NCBI GenBank assembly: GCA_902489965.1 | Contig: CABUCA010000055.1 | Coordinates: 1-12,943 of the forward strand | Direction of reading: 5' to 3' | DNA length: 12,943 bases | From: an uncultured Collinsella sp. | GTDB lineage: Bacteria > Actinomycetota > Coriobacteriia > Coriobacteriales > Coriobacteriaceae | Shown: positions 1-5,917 of the stretch, one piece after another | How the letters are laid out: each line of letters begins with the position of its first letter | Numbering within the stretch: position 1 is the stretch's first letter | The notes under the pieces: model-generated | What the model was told of the DNA's origin: nothing | Databases searched by the model: none | The model's input: only the letters and a program-made list of their open reading frames with translations | Translations under genes and position numbers: made by a program

Positions 1-27
1 TGACAGCGGATTGGGTCATATGAGCGA

Positions 28-126
28 AAGCCCGCCAGAGCGAGCAAGGTGCCTTGAAACAAGGCGGCATTGACCTTTTGGTCATGCCGCCGAAGTTGAA
101 AGGCAGATTGCCGCTCTGGCGGGCTT
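28..126. other. Multi-branched inverted-repeat element downstream of lysS
   Basis: A perfect 15-base-pair outer stem (28-42 with 112-126; arm core CCCGCCAGAGCG) encloses further hairpins. One is GCCTT/AAGGC at 51-65. A second is long, GGCGGCA..TGACC against GGTCATGCCGCC, about 64-91, with one bulged T and a TTTT loop; it shares a few bases with the first. The third is GGCA/TGCC at 102-112, whose last base overlaps the outer arm. The layout resembles a branched RNA or a small non-autonomous repeat. It lies after the lysS hairpin, so it would be in the lysS 3' transcript if transcription continues. Only three U follow the outer stem in the minus direction, so a classical terminator is not obvious. 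Bases 1-27 show nothing I recognise. I do not know a named RNA family that matches. Confidence 0.5.
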
Positions 127-138
127 GCAGCGTCAACT

Positions 139-168
139 GGTTACGCGGGTTGGTAAACCCGCGTAACC
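139..168 (-). repeat. Post-stop stem-loop, copy 1 (after lysS)
   Basis: Perfect 13-base-pair stem on the plus strand: GGTTACGCGGGTT, loop GGTA, then AACCCGCGTAACC. It begins at the third base after the lysS stop codon. A second copy follows dtd at 4656-4683, with the same arms and loop except for one compensatory pair (149-158 is G-C here, T-A there). There is no T-tract on the downstream side, so it is not a standard intrinsic terminator. It may act as a transcript 3'-end or stabilising hairpin, or as a REP-like repeat. Confidence 0.75.
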
Positions 169-170
169 CC

Positions 171-2135
171 CTAGCACATCTTTGCGCCGGCGGGGATGGA
201 AGCGTCGAGCTGGATCAGGTTGAGGCGCTCCTCGCCCTCCTCCTCGTGGACAGCGCTGATCAGCATGCCGCAGCTGGGAATACCCATCATCTTGCGCGGA
301 GGCAGGTTGGTGATGGCGAGCAAGGTCTTGCCGACCAGGTCCTCGGGCTCGTAATAAGCGTGAATACCGGAGAGGATGGTGCGGTCGGTACCGGTACCGT
401 CGTCGAGCGTAAAGTTCAGCAGCTTCTTGGACTTCTTGACGGCCTCGCATGCCTTGACCTTCACAGCGCGGAAATCGCTCTTGGAGAAGGTATCAAAGTC
501 GACGAACTCCTCAAACAGCGGCTCAACGGCGATCTTGGAGTAATCGAGCGTGGGCTTAAGCGACTTAACGAATGGGCTCGCGGCGTTGCCGGCCTCTGCA
601 GCCTTGGCGGCAGCGGCACCGGACTGGAAACCCTTCTCGGGCTTCATGTGCGGGAACAGCAGGACGTCGCGGATAGAAGCCTGGTTGGTAAGCAGCATGA
701 CCACGCGGTCGATACCAATGCCAATGCCGCCCGCGGGAGGCATACCGTACTCGAGGGCGCGCACGTAGTCCTCGTCATACTCCATGGCCTCATCGTCGCC
801 GCCGGCCTTCTCGGCCATCTGGGCAGCAAAGCGCTCAGCCTGGTCGACCGGGTCGTTGAGCTCGGAGAATGCGTTGGCGTACTCGTGGCCGGCGATGACC
901 AGCTCAAAGCGGTGCGTCAGGCGCGGGTCGTCCTCAAAGCGCTTGGCAAGCGGGCTGACCTCGATGGGGTAATCGCACACGAAGGTCGGGTTGACGATGG
1001 TGTCCTCGCCCAGCTCATCGTAGATCTCGGCGATAATCTTGCCGGCGGTCCACTCGGGCTTAATCTCCAGGCCCTTCTCGCGCGCGGCGGCAGCAAGCTC
1101 CTCGACCGGCGTGTCGATGGTGACCTGCTTGCCGAGCACGTCGGAGACGATGTCGGTCATGGGACGGCTGGCCCACTCACCAGAAAGGTCGATGGTCTGG
1201 CCCTGGTACTCGATGACCTCGGGGTTGCCGATGGCCTTGTTAGCCGCCTTAATGACACCCTGGGCGAGCGCCTTCATGCCCTCGAGGTCGGAGAAGGCAC
1301 GGTAGGCCTCCATCGTGGTGAACTCGGGGTTGTGGGTGAGGTCCATGCCCTCGTTACGGAAGATGCGGCCGATCTCGAACACGCGCTCAAAACCACCGAC
1401 GATGCAGCGCTTGAGGTGCAGCTCGGTGGCAATACGCAGGTAGCACTTCTGATCGAGCGCGTTGAAGTGGGTAATGAACGGCTTGGCCGTGGCACCGCCC
1501 TGGATGGTCTGCAGGATGGGGGTCTCGACCTCCATGTAGCCGTCGGACTCCATAAAGCGACGGAAGGTGGAGAGAATCTGCGAACGTTTACGGAAGGTCT
1601 CGCGAACGTCGTCGTTGGCGATCAGGTCGACATAGCGCTGGCGATAGCGGGTCTCCTTGTCGGAAAGACCGTGGAACTTCTCGGGCAGCGGACGAACGGC
1701 TTTGGCAAGCAGGGTCGCGCTCTTAGGGGCAACGGAAAGCTGGCCGCGCTGGGTGCGCACGACCACGCCGGTCACGCCCAGGATGTCGCCCAGGTCGAGG
1801 GCCTTGAGCGTATTCCAGGCAGCCTCGTCCATGTCGTTGATGCGGCAGAACAGCTGAATCTCGGCAGTCGCATCGCGCACGACGATGAACATGATCTTGC
1901 CCTGACCGCGCTTGGCGACCACGCGGCCGGCGATCTTCACGACGTCCTCGGTGTCCTCGCCATCGGCAAGCTCGGCGTACTTAGCCTCGATATCGGCGAC
2001 GTAGTCCTCAAGCTCAGAGTGCTCGGGATAGGGGTTCTGGCCCGCCTCGAACAGGGCGGCGCGCTTGGCCAGGCGGGTGGCGCGCTCGTCGTTGAGCGTC
2101 GATGCCTGATCGGCGGCGTTCTGGTTCTCTGCCAT
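171..2135 (-). CDS. lysS: Lysyl-tRNA synthetase, class II, with C-terminal tRNA-binding domain
   Basis: Cytoplasmic enzyme that charges tRNA-Lys with lysine using ATP. The 654 residues read in order: N-terminal helix; OB-fold anticodon-binding domain (about 65-145); class II catalytic core with motif 2 (FRNEGMDLTHNPEF, 259-272) and motif 3 (GIGIGIDRVV, 470-479); an Ala/Gly-rich linker (about 503-525); and a C-terminal domain (about 545-654) containing DFRAVKV, ILSGIHAYYEPEDLVGK and LPPRKMMGI. That last domain matches the EMAPII/MetG-beta tRNA-binding fold. Ordinary bacterial LysRS proteins are about 490-510 residues and lack it. The ATG has GAGGAG at 2143-2148. greA lies upstream, with a terminator between them. 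I found no separate lysS promoter, so it may depend on read-through. The product is certain; the role of the extra domain is inferred. Confidence 0.97.
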   Translation of the reverse strand: MAENQNAADQASTLNDERATRLAKRAALFEAGQNPYPEHSELEDYVADIEAKYAELADGEDTEDVVKIAGRVVAKRGQGKIMFIVVRDATAEIQLFCRINDMDEAAWNTLKALDLGDILGVTGVVVRTQRGQLSVAPKSATLLAKAVRPLPEKFHGLSDKETRYRQRYVDLIANDDVRETFRKRSQILSTFRRFMESDGYMEVETPILQTIQGGATAKPFITHFNALDQKCYLRIATELHLKRCIVGGFERVFEIGRIFRNEGMDLTHNPEFTTMEAYRAFSDLEGMKALAQGVIKAANKAIGNPEVIEYQGQTIDLSGEWASRPMTDIVSDVLGKQVTIDTPVEELAAAAREKGLEIKPEWTAGKIIAEIYDELGEDTIVNPTFVCDYPIEVSPLAKRFEDDPRLTHRFELVIAGHEYANAFSELNDPVDQAERFAAQMAEKAGGDDEAMEYDEDYVRALEYGMPPAGGIGIGIDRVVMLLTNQASIRDVLLFPHMKPEKGFQSGAAAAKAAEAGNAASPFVKSLKPTLDYSKIAVEPLFEEFVDFDTFSKSDFRAVKVKACEAVKKSKKLLNFTLDDGTGTDRTILSGIHAYYEPEDLVGKTLLAITNLPPRKMMGIPSCGMLISAVHEEEGEERLNLIQLDASIPAGAKMC

Positions 2136-2153
2136 AAGTTAGCTCCTCAAACT

Positions 2154-2186
2154 AAAACGCTCCCCAGGATTCGGTCCCAGGGAGCG
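2154..2186 (-). terminator. Intrinsic terminator between greA and lysS
   Basis: In the minus direction the stem CGCTCCC (2186-2180) pairs with GGGAGCG (2164-2158) across a 15-base loop, followed by TTTT (2157-2154). It starts 28 bases after the greA stop and its T-tract ends 5 bases before the lysS Shine-Dalgarno. It may simply end greA mRNA or act as an attenuator for lysS. Confidence 0.65.
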
Positions 2187-2214
2187 AAAACATACCTTTA
2201 CGCGGGACCGTGGT

Positions 2215-2685
2215 CTAGCGTGCGATCTTGGCGATGGTGTAGACGCGAGTCTTGCCGGAAGGCGTAACGACCTCGACGGAGTCGCCCTCGCCGTGACCAA
2301 TGATGGCGTGGCCGACCGGAGACTCGTTGGAAATCTTGTGCTCGAGCGAGTTGGTCTCGGTGGTACCGACGAGCGTGACTTCCATGACCTCGCCGTTGGG
2401 ATCAATCAGCGAAACGGTGGAACCGATGGAGACGGTCAGGTCGCCCGTGGTGGCAGCAACCTGAGCGTTGGCGAGGATGGCCTGGATCTCGGCAATACGA
2501 GCGGCGTTCTGGGCCTGCTTGTCCTTAGCGGCGTCGTACTCGGAGTTCTCCGAAAGGTCGCCGAACGCGCGGGCTTCCTTGATGTCCTCGACGATCTCCT
2601 TGGCGTAATCGCCCTCACGCCAAGCGAGCTCCTCGACGAGCTTCTGGCGGCCCTCAGCGGTCAGTACGATCTGGCTTGCGTCCAT
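2215..2685 (-). CDS. greA: Transcription elongation factor GreA
   Basis: Binds the RNA polymerase secondary channel and stimulates cleavage of backtracked RNA. The 156-residue protein is close to the usual 158. An N-terminal coiled coil (about 8-75) carries the tip motif GDLSENSEY (42-50), whose acidic residues coordinate the catalytic Mg ion. An FKBP-like C-terminal domain (about 82-156) includes ESPVGHAIIGHGEGDSVEV. The ATG at 2685 is chosen because GGGGAGA sits 7 bases upstream; the in-frame ATG at 2718 has no ribosome binding site and would add 11 unrelated residues. A TTGACA at 2720-2725 could be a -35 element, but no convincing -10 follows at the right spacing. Terminators bound the gene on both sides. 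Confidence 0.97.
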   Translation of the reverse strand: MDASQIVLTAEGRQKLVEELAWREGDYAKEIVEDIKEARAFGDLSENSEYDAAKDKQAQNAARIAEIQAILANAQVAATTGDLTVSIGSTVSLIDPNGEVMEVTLVGTTETNSLEHKISNESPVGHAIIGHGEGDSVEVVTPSGKTRVYTIAKIAR

Positions 2686-2732
2686 ACGGATATCTCCCCA
2701 ACTCTGATCAACAATCAACTGTCAACAAAACG

Positions 2733-2765
2733 AAAAAGACCGGCTAGCCTGCGGGCAAGCCGGTC
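2733..2765 (-). terminator. Intrinsic terminator after tatA
   Basis: In the minus direction GACCGGCT (2765-2758) pairs with AGCCGGTC (2745-2738), followed by TTTTT (2737-2733). It lies 25 bases past the tatA stop and upstream of greA, separating the two genes. Confidence 0.85.
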
Positions 2766-2790
2766 AGGTGCTCACCCCAAAGGGATGGGA

Positions 2791-3066
2791 CTACTCTGCG
2801 TCCGCGTCGCTGTCCTCTGCCTGCTTCTTCTTGGCAGCAGCGAGCTTGGCCTCGAGCTCAGCGATCTCCTTGTCCTCCTCGGACTGCTCGACCACGACCT
2901 CCTCGGCCTGCTTGGTCTCGGCCTTATCGTCGCCCTCCATACCCTCACGGATATTCTTGACGGTAGAGCCGAGGGACTTGCCGAGCTTCGGCAGGTTCTT
3001 GGGCCCGAAGATAATCAGGACAACGACGAGAATAATGATGAGCTCAGGAGCCCTCAGTCCAAACAT
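2791..3066 (-). CDS. tatA: Sec-independent twin-arginine translocase subunit TatA
   Basis: Inner-membrane pore-forming component of the Tat pathway, which exports folded proteins. Of 91 residues, a short N-terminus leads into one transmembrane helix (PELIIILVVVLII, about 7-19), then the signature FGP hinge (20-22), an amphipathic helix (NLPKLGKSLGSTVKNI, about 24-39), and an acidic, heptad-like tail rich in Glu, Asp, Lys and Ala. The ATG at 3066 is supported by GGAGGT five bases upstream. Reading further upstream in frame would run through tRNA-Pro and is rejected. A strong promoter precedes it and terminators flank it, so it is monocistronic. No tatC is visible in the window. TatA is favoured over TatB because of the short tail and the FGP motif. 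Confidence 0.92.
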   Translation of the reverse strand: MFGLRAPELIIILVVVLIIFGPKNLPKLGKSLGSTVKNIREGMEGDDKAETKQAEEVVVEQSEEDKEIAELEAKLAAAKKKQAEDSDADAE

Positions 3067-3102
3067 GTAGACCTCCACAATACAGCGAGACAAGCTCGAA
3101 TG

Positions 3103-3131
3103 AGTATACCGCGGGTATCGCGGTATCACAA
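3103..3131 (-). promoter_or_regulatory. tatA promoter with palindrome in the spacer
   Basis: In the minus direction, -35 TTGTGA (3131-3126), exactly 17 bases, then -10 TATACT (3108-3103). An inverted repeat with 8-base arms (ATACCGCG at 3106-3113, CGCGGTAT at 3119-3126, 5-base loop) fills the spacer and clips both boxes. It is a possible operator or a coincidental structure. Confidence 0.7.
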
Positions 3132-3139
3132 CACTAGCT

Positions 3140-3167
3140 AAAAAAAGGGACCGCAAGAAGCGGTCCC
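3140..3167 (-). terminator. Intrinsic terminator after tRNA-Pro
   Basis: In the minus direction GGGACCGC (3167-3160), a 5-base loop, GCGGTCCC (3154-3147), then seven T (3146-3140). It starts 11 bases past the encoded CCA. It probably also stops transcripts reading through from veg-ispE. Confidence 0.92.
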
Positions 3168-3178
3168 TCCTCATGCTC

Positions 3179-3255
3179 TGGTCGGGTTGACTGGATTTGA
3201 ACCAGCGACCCCTGCGTCCCGAACGCAGTGCTCTACCAAACTGAGCCACAACCCG
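3179..3255 (-). tRNA. tRNA-Pro (anticodon CGG)
   Basis: A complete 74-base cloverleaf plus genome-encoded CCA (3181-3179). Acceptor CGGGTTG/CAACCCG, D-stem GCTC/GAGC, anticodon stem CTGCG/CGCAG with loop TTCGGGA (anticodon CGG at 3221-3219, reads codon CCG), T-arm with loop TTCAAAT, discriminator A. The gene stands alone between ispE and tatA. Confidence 0.97.
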
Positions 3256-3266
3256 TTAGCTCGACT

Positions 3267-3272
3267 ATAGTA
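3267..3272 (-). promoter_or_regulatory. Candidate -10 box for tRNA-Pro
   Basis: TACTAT in the minus direction ends 11 bases before the tRNA 5' end, which is right for a tRNA start. The hexamer 17 bases upstream (TAGCAC-like) is a poor -35, so the tRNA may instead rely partly on read-through from ispE, which has no terminator of its own in the 49-base gap. Confidence 0.4.
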
Positions 3273-3304
3273 ACAAAGATTTTCGCCGCGTGCTAGAGAA
3301 ATTT

Positions 3305-4201
3305 TTATTTCTTTGGCGCGTCGATTTGAACCGTGTTGGGAATAAGCTCAGTCGCGCAGGCCCACCAGCCACTTTGCTGGGCAGCATCGGCAAGCCTTTC
3401 GGCCGTGGCAGCGGTGTCGCAAATGGCAAACGAGCAGGCACCCGATCCGCACACATCTACAGCAACGGTTCCGTCCTGTTTACGCAGCCAGTCGAGGACC
3501 GTTTGAATCTGCGGCTCCATCTGTGCGGAAATGACACCTAGGTTGTTATGGATGAGCGCATATGCCGTCTCGGCATCACCAGCACGCAAGGCAGAAGCTA
3601 TCGCGCCGGGCTTGTCCGCAGGCACCGGGGCCTCGTCAAAACGTCGATAGGCTTCAATTGTCGAAACGCTTGCCTCGCGCGGCTTAACCAGTACGACGGG
3701 CGTCGCGGGCAGCGCGGGGTACTCAGTTGCCAGCACGTCTCCCCCACCTACGTAAAACGCAGGGCTCGCGTGCAAAAAGAACGGGACGTCGGCACCAATG
3801 CCCCGCGCAATGTCATCGAGCGCTGGGTCGGTGCGATCAATGCCCCAGAGCTCCGCCAAGGCGACAATGACCGCGGCCGCATCCGTCGAGGGGCCGCCCA
3901 AGCCGGCGCACAATGGAATGCGTTTCTCAATCGTCACGCAGATGTTTGCCTCGCGACCATAATGCTCGGCCATAGCAACCGCAGCCCGATACGCCGTATT
4001 CTTTTGCATGGGAAAATCTGATGCTGGAACCGTCTGGACGGTCAGCGCCTGCGCCGGCGTGACCGTCACGGTATCGGAAAGACCGACGGCCGCCATCAGG
4101 GAATCGACCCTGTGGTAGCCGCGGTCATCGCGCTCGGTATGAACCCCCAGGTAGAGGTTAATCTTTGCCGGCGCGGAAAGAGTCAGGGACCGATCGGTCA
4201 C
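3305..4201 (-). CDS. ispE: 4-diphosphocytidyl-2-C-methyl-D-erythritol kinase
   Basis: GHMP kinase of the non-mevalonate (MEP) isoprenoid pathway; it phosphorylates CDP-ME with ATP in the cytosol. Length is 298 residues, typical for the family. Motif 1 PAKINLYLGV (11-20) includes the active-site Lys13. The ATP loop PLCAGLGGPSTDAA (96-109) carries Pro-Ser-Thr where most family members have Gly-Ser-Ser. GADVPFFLH (136-144) holds the catalytic Asp, and the third GHMP motif CGSGACSFAI lies near 251-260. It uses a GTG start only 2 bases after the veg stop, with GAGGAG inside the end of veg, so translation is probably coupled. veg next to ispE also occurs in Bacillus subtilis. No terminator follows before tRNA-Pro. 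Confidence 0.94.
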   Translation of the reverse strand: MTDRSLTLSAPAKINLYLGVHTERDDRGYHRVDSLMAAVGLSDTVTVTPAQALTVQTVPASDFPMQKNTAYRAAVAMAEHYGREANICVTIEKRIPLCAGLGGPSTDAAAVIVALAELWGIDRTDPALDDIARGIGADVPFFLHASPAFYVGGGDVLATEYPALPATPVVLVKPREASVSTIEAYRRFDEAPVPADKPGAIASALRAGDAETAYALIHNNLGVISAQMEPQIQTVLDWLRKQDGTVAVDVCGSGACSFAICDTAATAERLADAAQQSGWWACATELIPNTVQIDAPKK

Positions 4202-4203
4202 CG

Positions 4204-4500
4204 TTAATGCTCCTCGAGCTGATTGCCGAGCGGGGTAAAGATGTGCTCGCCGCTCTCGGGGTCGAACAGCTCGACCTGACCGGTGAGGACATCGATATAC
4301 TGGTAGGACTGACGCGACTTGCGGCCGCGACGCTCGTCAACCTCGACAATGAAGACGGCCGGGTGGACGCTCTTGATGGTGCCCATGCGCTCGACGACGC
4401 GGGTACGGCCCATGTTGGCCTTAACCTTGACGCGATCGCCCACCATATCGGTCAGCTTCTCGTGGATGTCGTCGACGTGATTGACTTCCATCTCTTCCAT
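4204..4500 (-). CDS. veg: Veg family protein
   Basis: A small conserved protein of Gram-positive bacteria. In Bacillus subtilis, Veg is highly expressed and has been linked to biofilm gene expression; its biochemical activity is not settled. The 98 residues carry the family pattern: GDRVKVKANMGRTRVVERMG (21-40), then PAVFIVEVD (47-55) and SYQYIDVLTGQVEL (65-78), consistent with a small beta-barrel fold. The charged N-terminus (MEEMEVNHVDDI) and acidic C-terminal tail extend slightly beyond the usual 85 or so residues. The ATG at 4500 has GGAGG 8 bases upstream; an in-frame TTG at 4524 lacks a site. Promoter and a leader hairpin lie upstream; ispE follows immediately. Confidence 0.87.
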   Translation of the reverse strand: MEEMEVNHVDDIHEKLTDMVGDRVKVKANMGRTRVVERMGTIKSVHPAVFIVEVDERRGRKSRQSYQYIDVLTGQVELFDPESGEHIFTPLGNQLEEH

Positions 4501-4527
4501 GAACAGGGCCTCCAGAAGGTGCAATTC

Positions 4528-4547
4528 AAAAAGGGGATAATACCCCT
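4528..4547 (-). terminator. Short terminator-like hairpin in the veg leader
   Basis: In the minus direction AGGGG, loop TATTAT, CCCCT, running into five T (4532-4528). It lies about 14 bases after the expected transcript start and about 15 bases before the veg ribosome binding site. The stem is short but GC-only at its core. It could be an attenuator or a weak stop for transcripts arriving from dtd. Confidence 0.5.
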
Positions 4548-4567
4548 AAGATAGACAAAACTCTAAT

Positions 4568-4597
4568 ACTATAGCACCCTGTTGTGGCCATACGCAA
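4568..4597 (-). promoter_or_regulatory. veg-ispE promoter
   Basis: In the minus direction, -35 TTGCGT (4597-4592), 18 bases, -10 TATAGT (4573-4568). The predicted start near 4561 gives a leader of about 60 bases before the veg ATG. The same -35 hexamer is used in front of murE. Confidence 0.65.
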
Positions 4598-4655
4598 GTA
4601 GCTAAATAATCCCCGTCCCAAATACGTACCAGACGACAACCTCGCATGACCAGTT

Positions 4656-4683
4656 GTTACGCGGTTTGGTAAAACCGCGTAAC
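4656..4683 (-). repeat. Post-stop stem-loop, copy 2 (after dtd)
   Basis: Perfect 12-base-pair stem on the plus strand: GTTACGCGGTTT, loop GGTA, AAACCGCGTAAC. It directly abuts the dtd stop codon with no gap. It differs from the copy after lysS (139-168) only at one stem pair, 4665-4674, T-A here and G-C there, so pairing is preserved. No T-tract follows in the transcript. Confidence 0.75.
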
Positions 4684-5130
4684 CTAAAGGTTGTCGGTGT
4701 CCAAGACGATGGTGAATGGGCCGTCGTTGACCAAGTCGACTTTCATATCGGCGCCGAAGATGCCATGTGCTACGTGCTCGACGTCCTCGCGAACAAGCGT
4801 CAGGAAGTACTCGTAGAGCTCGTTGGCGACATCGGGGGCGCCGGCATCCGTAAACGATGGGCGGCGACCGTGGCGGCAATCGGCGAACAGCGTGAACTGC
4901 GACACCACGAGCACCTCGCCGTCGACATCGGCAAGCGCCAAGTTGGTCTTGCCGTTCTCGTCCTCGTTGATACGCAGCCCGCGGAGCTTGCCCCACAGCT
5001 TGTCGGCCTCGGCACGCGTATCGCCATGGCCCACACCCAGCAGCACCAGGTAGCCGCGTCCAATGCGGCCCACGCACTCGCCGTCGACCGTCACGCCGGC
5101 GTTGAGCACGCGCTGCACCACCGCACGCAC
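4684..5130 (-). CDS. dtd: D-aminoacyl-tRNA deacylase
   Basis: Hydrolyses the ester bond of D-aminoacyl-tRNAs (and glycine mischarged on tRNA-Ala), keeping D-amino acids out of protein. It acts as a cytosolic homodimer. At 148 residues it has the normal DTD length. It begins [15 protein letters not shown], has the first active-site motif SQFTLFAD (77-84), and the second as NDGPFT (135-140), where the family consensus is NxGPVT; the Val-to-Phe change is conservative in place. It uses a GTG start 3 bases after the rdgB stop with GAGGAG 6 bases upstream, so it is translationally coupled to rdgB. A stem-loop touches its stop codon. Confidence 0.95.
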   Translation of the reverse strand: MRAVVQRVLNAGVTVDGECVGRIGRGYLVLLGVGHGDTRAEADKLWGKLRGLRINEDENGKTNLALADVDGEVLVVSQFTLFADCRHGRRPSFTDAGAPDVANELYEYFLTLVREDVEHVAHGIFGADMKVDLVNDGPFTIVLDTDNL

Positions 5131-5133
5131 GGT

Positions 5134-5775
5134 CTACTCCTCGCCCGTCAGCTTGGCGGACAGATGCTCGAGCGCGTGGAAACGATGGCTGATGGCGTTC
5201 TTCTCGTCAGCCGTCAGCTCGGCCATGGTCTTGCCCGGCGTGTCGACCGGCAGGAACAGCGGGTCGTAGCCAAAGCCGTGATCGCCGCGGCCCTCGTGCG
5301 CGATAACGCCCTCGCAGGCGCCCTCGCCATAGGTGACCAAACCGTCCGTGTCGATGAGCGCGACGACGCTCATAAAGCGCGCGGTGCGATCCTCGTCGGC
5401 CACGCCATCCAGATTCACGAGCAGCTTGGCATTGTTGGCGGCGTCGTCGCCGTGAACGCCCGCGTAGCGCGCGCTATACACACCGGGCTCACCGTCCAGC
5501 GCGTCGACGACCAAGCCCGAATCGTCGGCAATGGCCATAAGACCCGTCTCCTCGACCGCAGCCTGCGCCTTGATGATGGCGTTCTCCAAAAACGTCGTGC
5601 CGTTTTCCTCGGGATCCTCAAAATCGCCCAGCTGGCCGAGCGCCACAAAGCGCACCTCGGGCATGACCTTGCCCAAAATGGCCTCGATCTCGGTGAGTTT
5701 ATGAGCGTTTCCAGTTGCCACGACGATGGTCGCCGCCGGGTCGAGGGTGTCGATGTCGATCTTCTCAAGTGCCAT
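5134..5775 (-). CDS. rdgB: RdgB/HAM1 family XTP/dITP pyrophosphatase
   Basis: Cleaves non-canonical purine triphosphates (ITP, dITP, XTP) to monophosphates so they are not built into nucleic acid. Of 213 residues, family motifs are in order: substrate loop VVATGNAHKLTEI (18-30), catalytic ADDSGLVVDAL (83-93) followed by GVYSARYAG (98-106), GFGYDPLFLP (167-176) and KNAISHR (192-198). The ATG has GGAGG 6 bases upstream. The first 15 residues or so precede the usual family start and appear to be a short extension. The 140-base gap to rph holds the rph terminator; a TATAGA lies just before the ribosome binding site but lacks a matching -35. rph-rdgB order is also found in Bacillus and mycobacteria. 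Confidence 0.95.
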   Translation of the reverse strand: MALEKIDIDTLDPAATIVVATGNAHKLTEIEAILGKVMPEVRFVALGQLGDFEDPEENGTTFLENAIIKAQAAVEETGLMAIADDSGLVVDALDGEPGVYSARYAGVHGDDAANNAKLLVNLDGVADEDRTARFMSVVALIDTDGLVTYGEGACEGVIAHEGRGDHGFGYDPLFLPVDTPGKTMAELTADEKNAISHRFHALEHLSAKLTGEE

Positions 5776-5877
5776 AACTGTCCTCCTTGTCTCTATAGCA
5801 AGCCGCGTGAGGGGCGTTTGGGCACTTGACCTCTCCCCTCTCAGGCGATCGGACCTTTCAACGCAGCATTTCAGCAG

Positions 5878-5917
5878 ATAAAACCTACCAAAATAAACCC
5901 GTCCCTTTTGGCAGGTT
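5878..5917 (-). terminator. Terminator of the murE-HAD-murI-rph unit
   Basis: In the minus direction AACCTGCCAAAA (5917-5906) pairs with TTTTGGTAGGTT (5893-5882), with one G-T wobble, around a 12-base loop, followed by TTAT. The 5' arm overlaps the last bases of the rph stop codon, so translation termination and hairpin folding are close together. Confidence 0.75.

Noticed and set aside
54..2267. A 737-codon plus-strand frame opposite lysS
   Set aside because: Antisense shadow of lysS; no recognisable domain and no ribosome binding site.
3067..3249. Upstream in-frame extension of tatA
   Set aside because: It would translate tRNA-Pro and its terminator. The ATG at 3066 has a proper ribosome binding site and starts directly before the membrane helix.
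5776..5830. rdgB promoter with TATAGA -10
   Set aside because: No -35 at a workable distance and the leader would be only about 15 bases; not strong enough to annotate.
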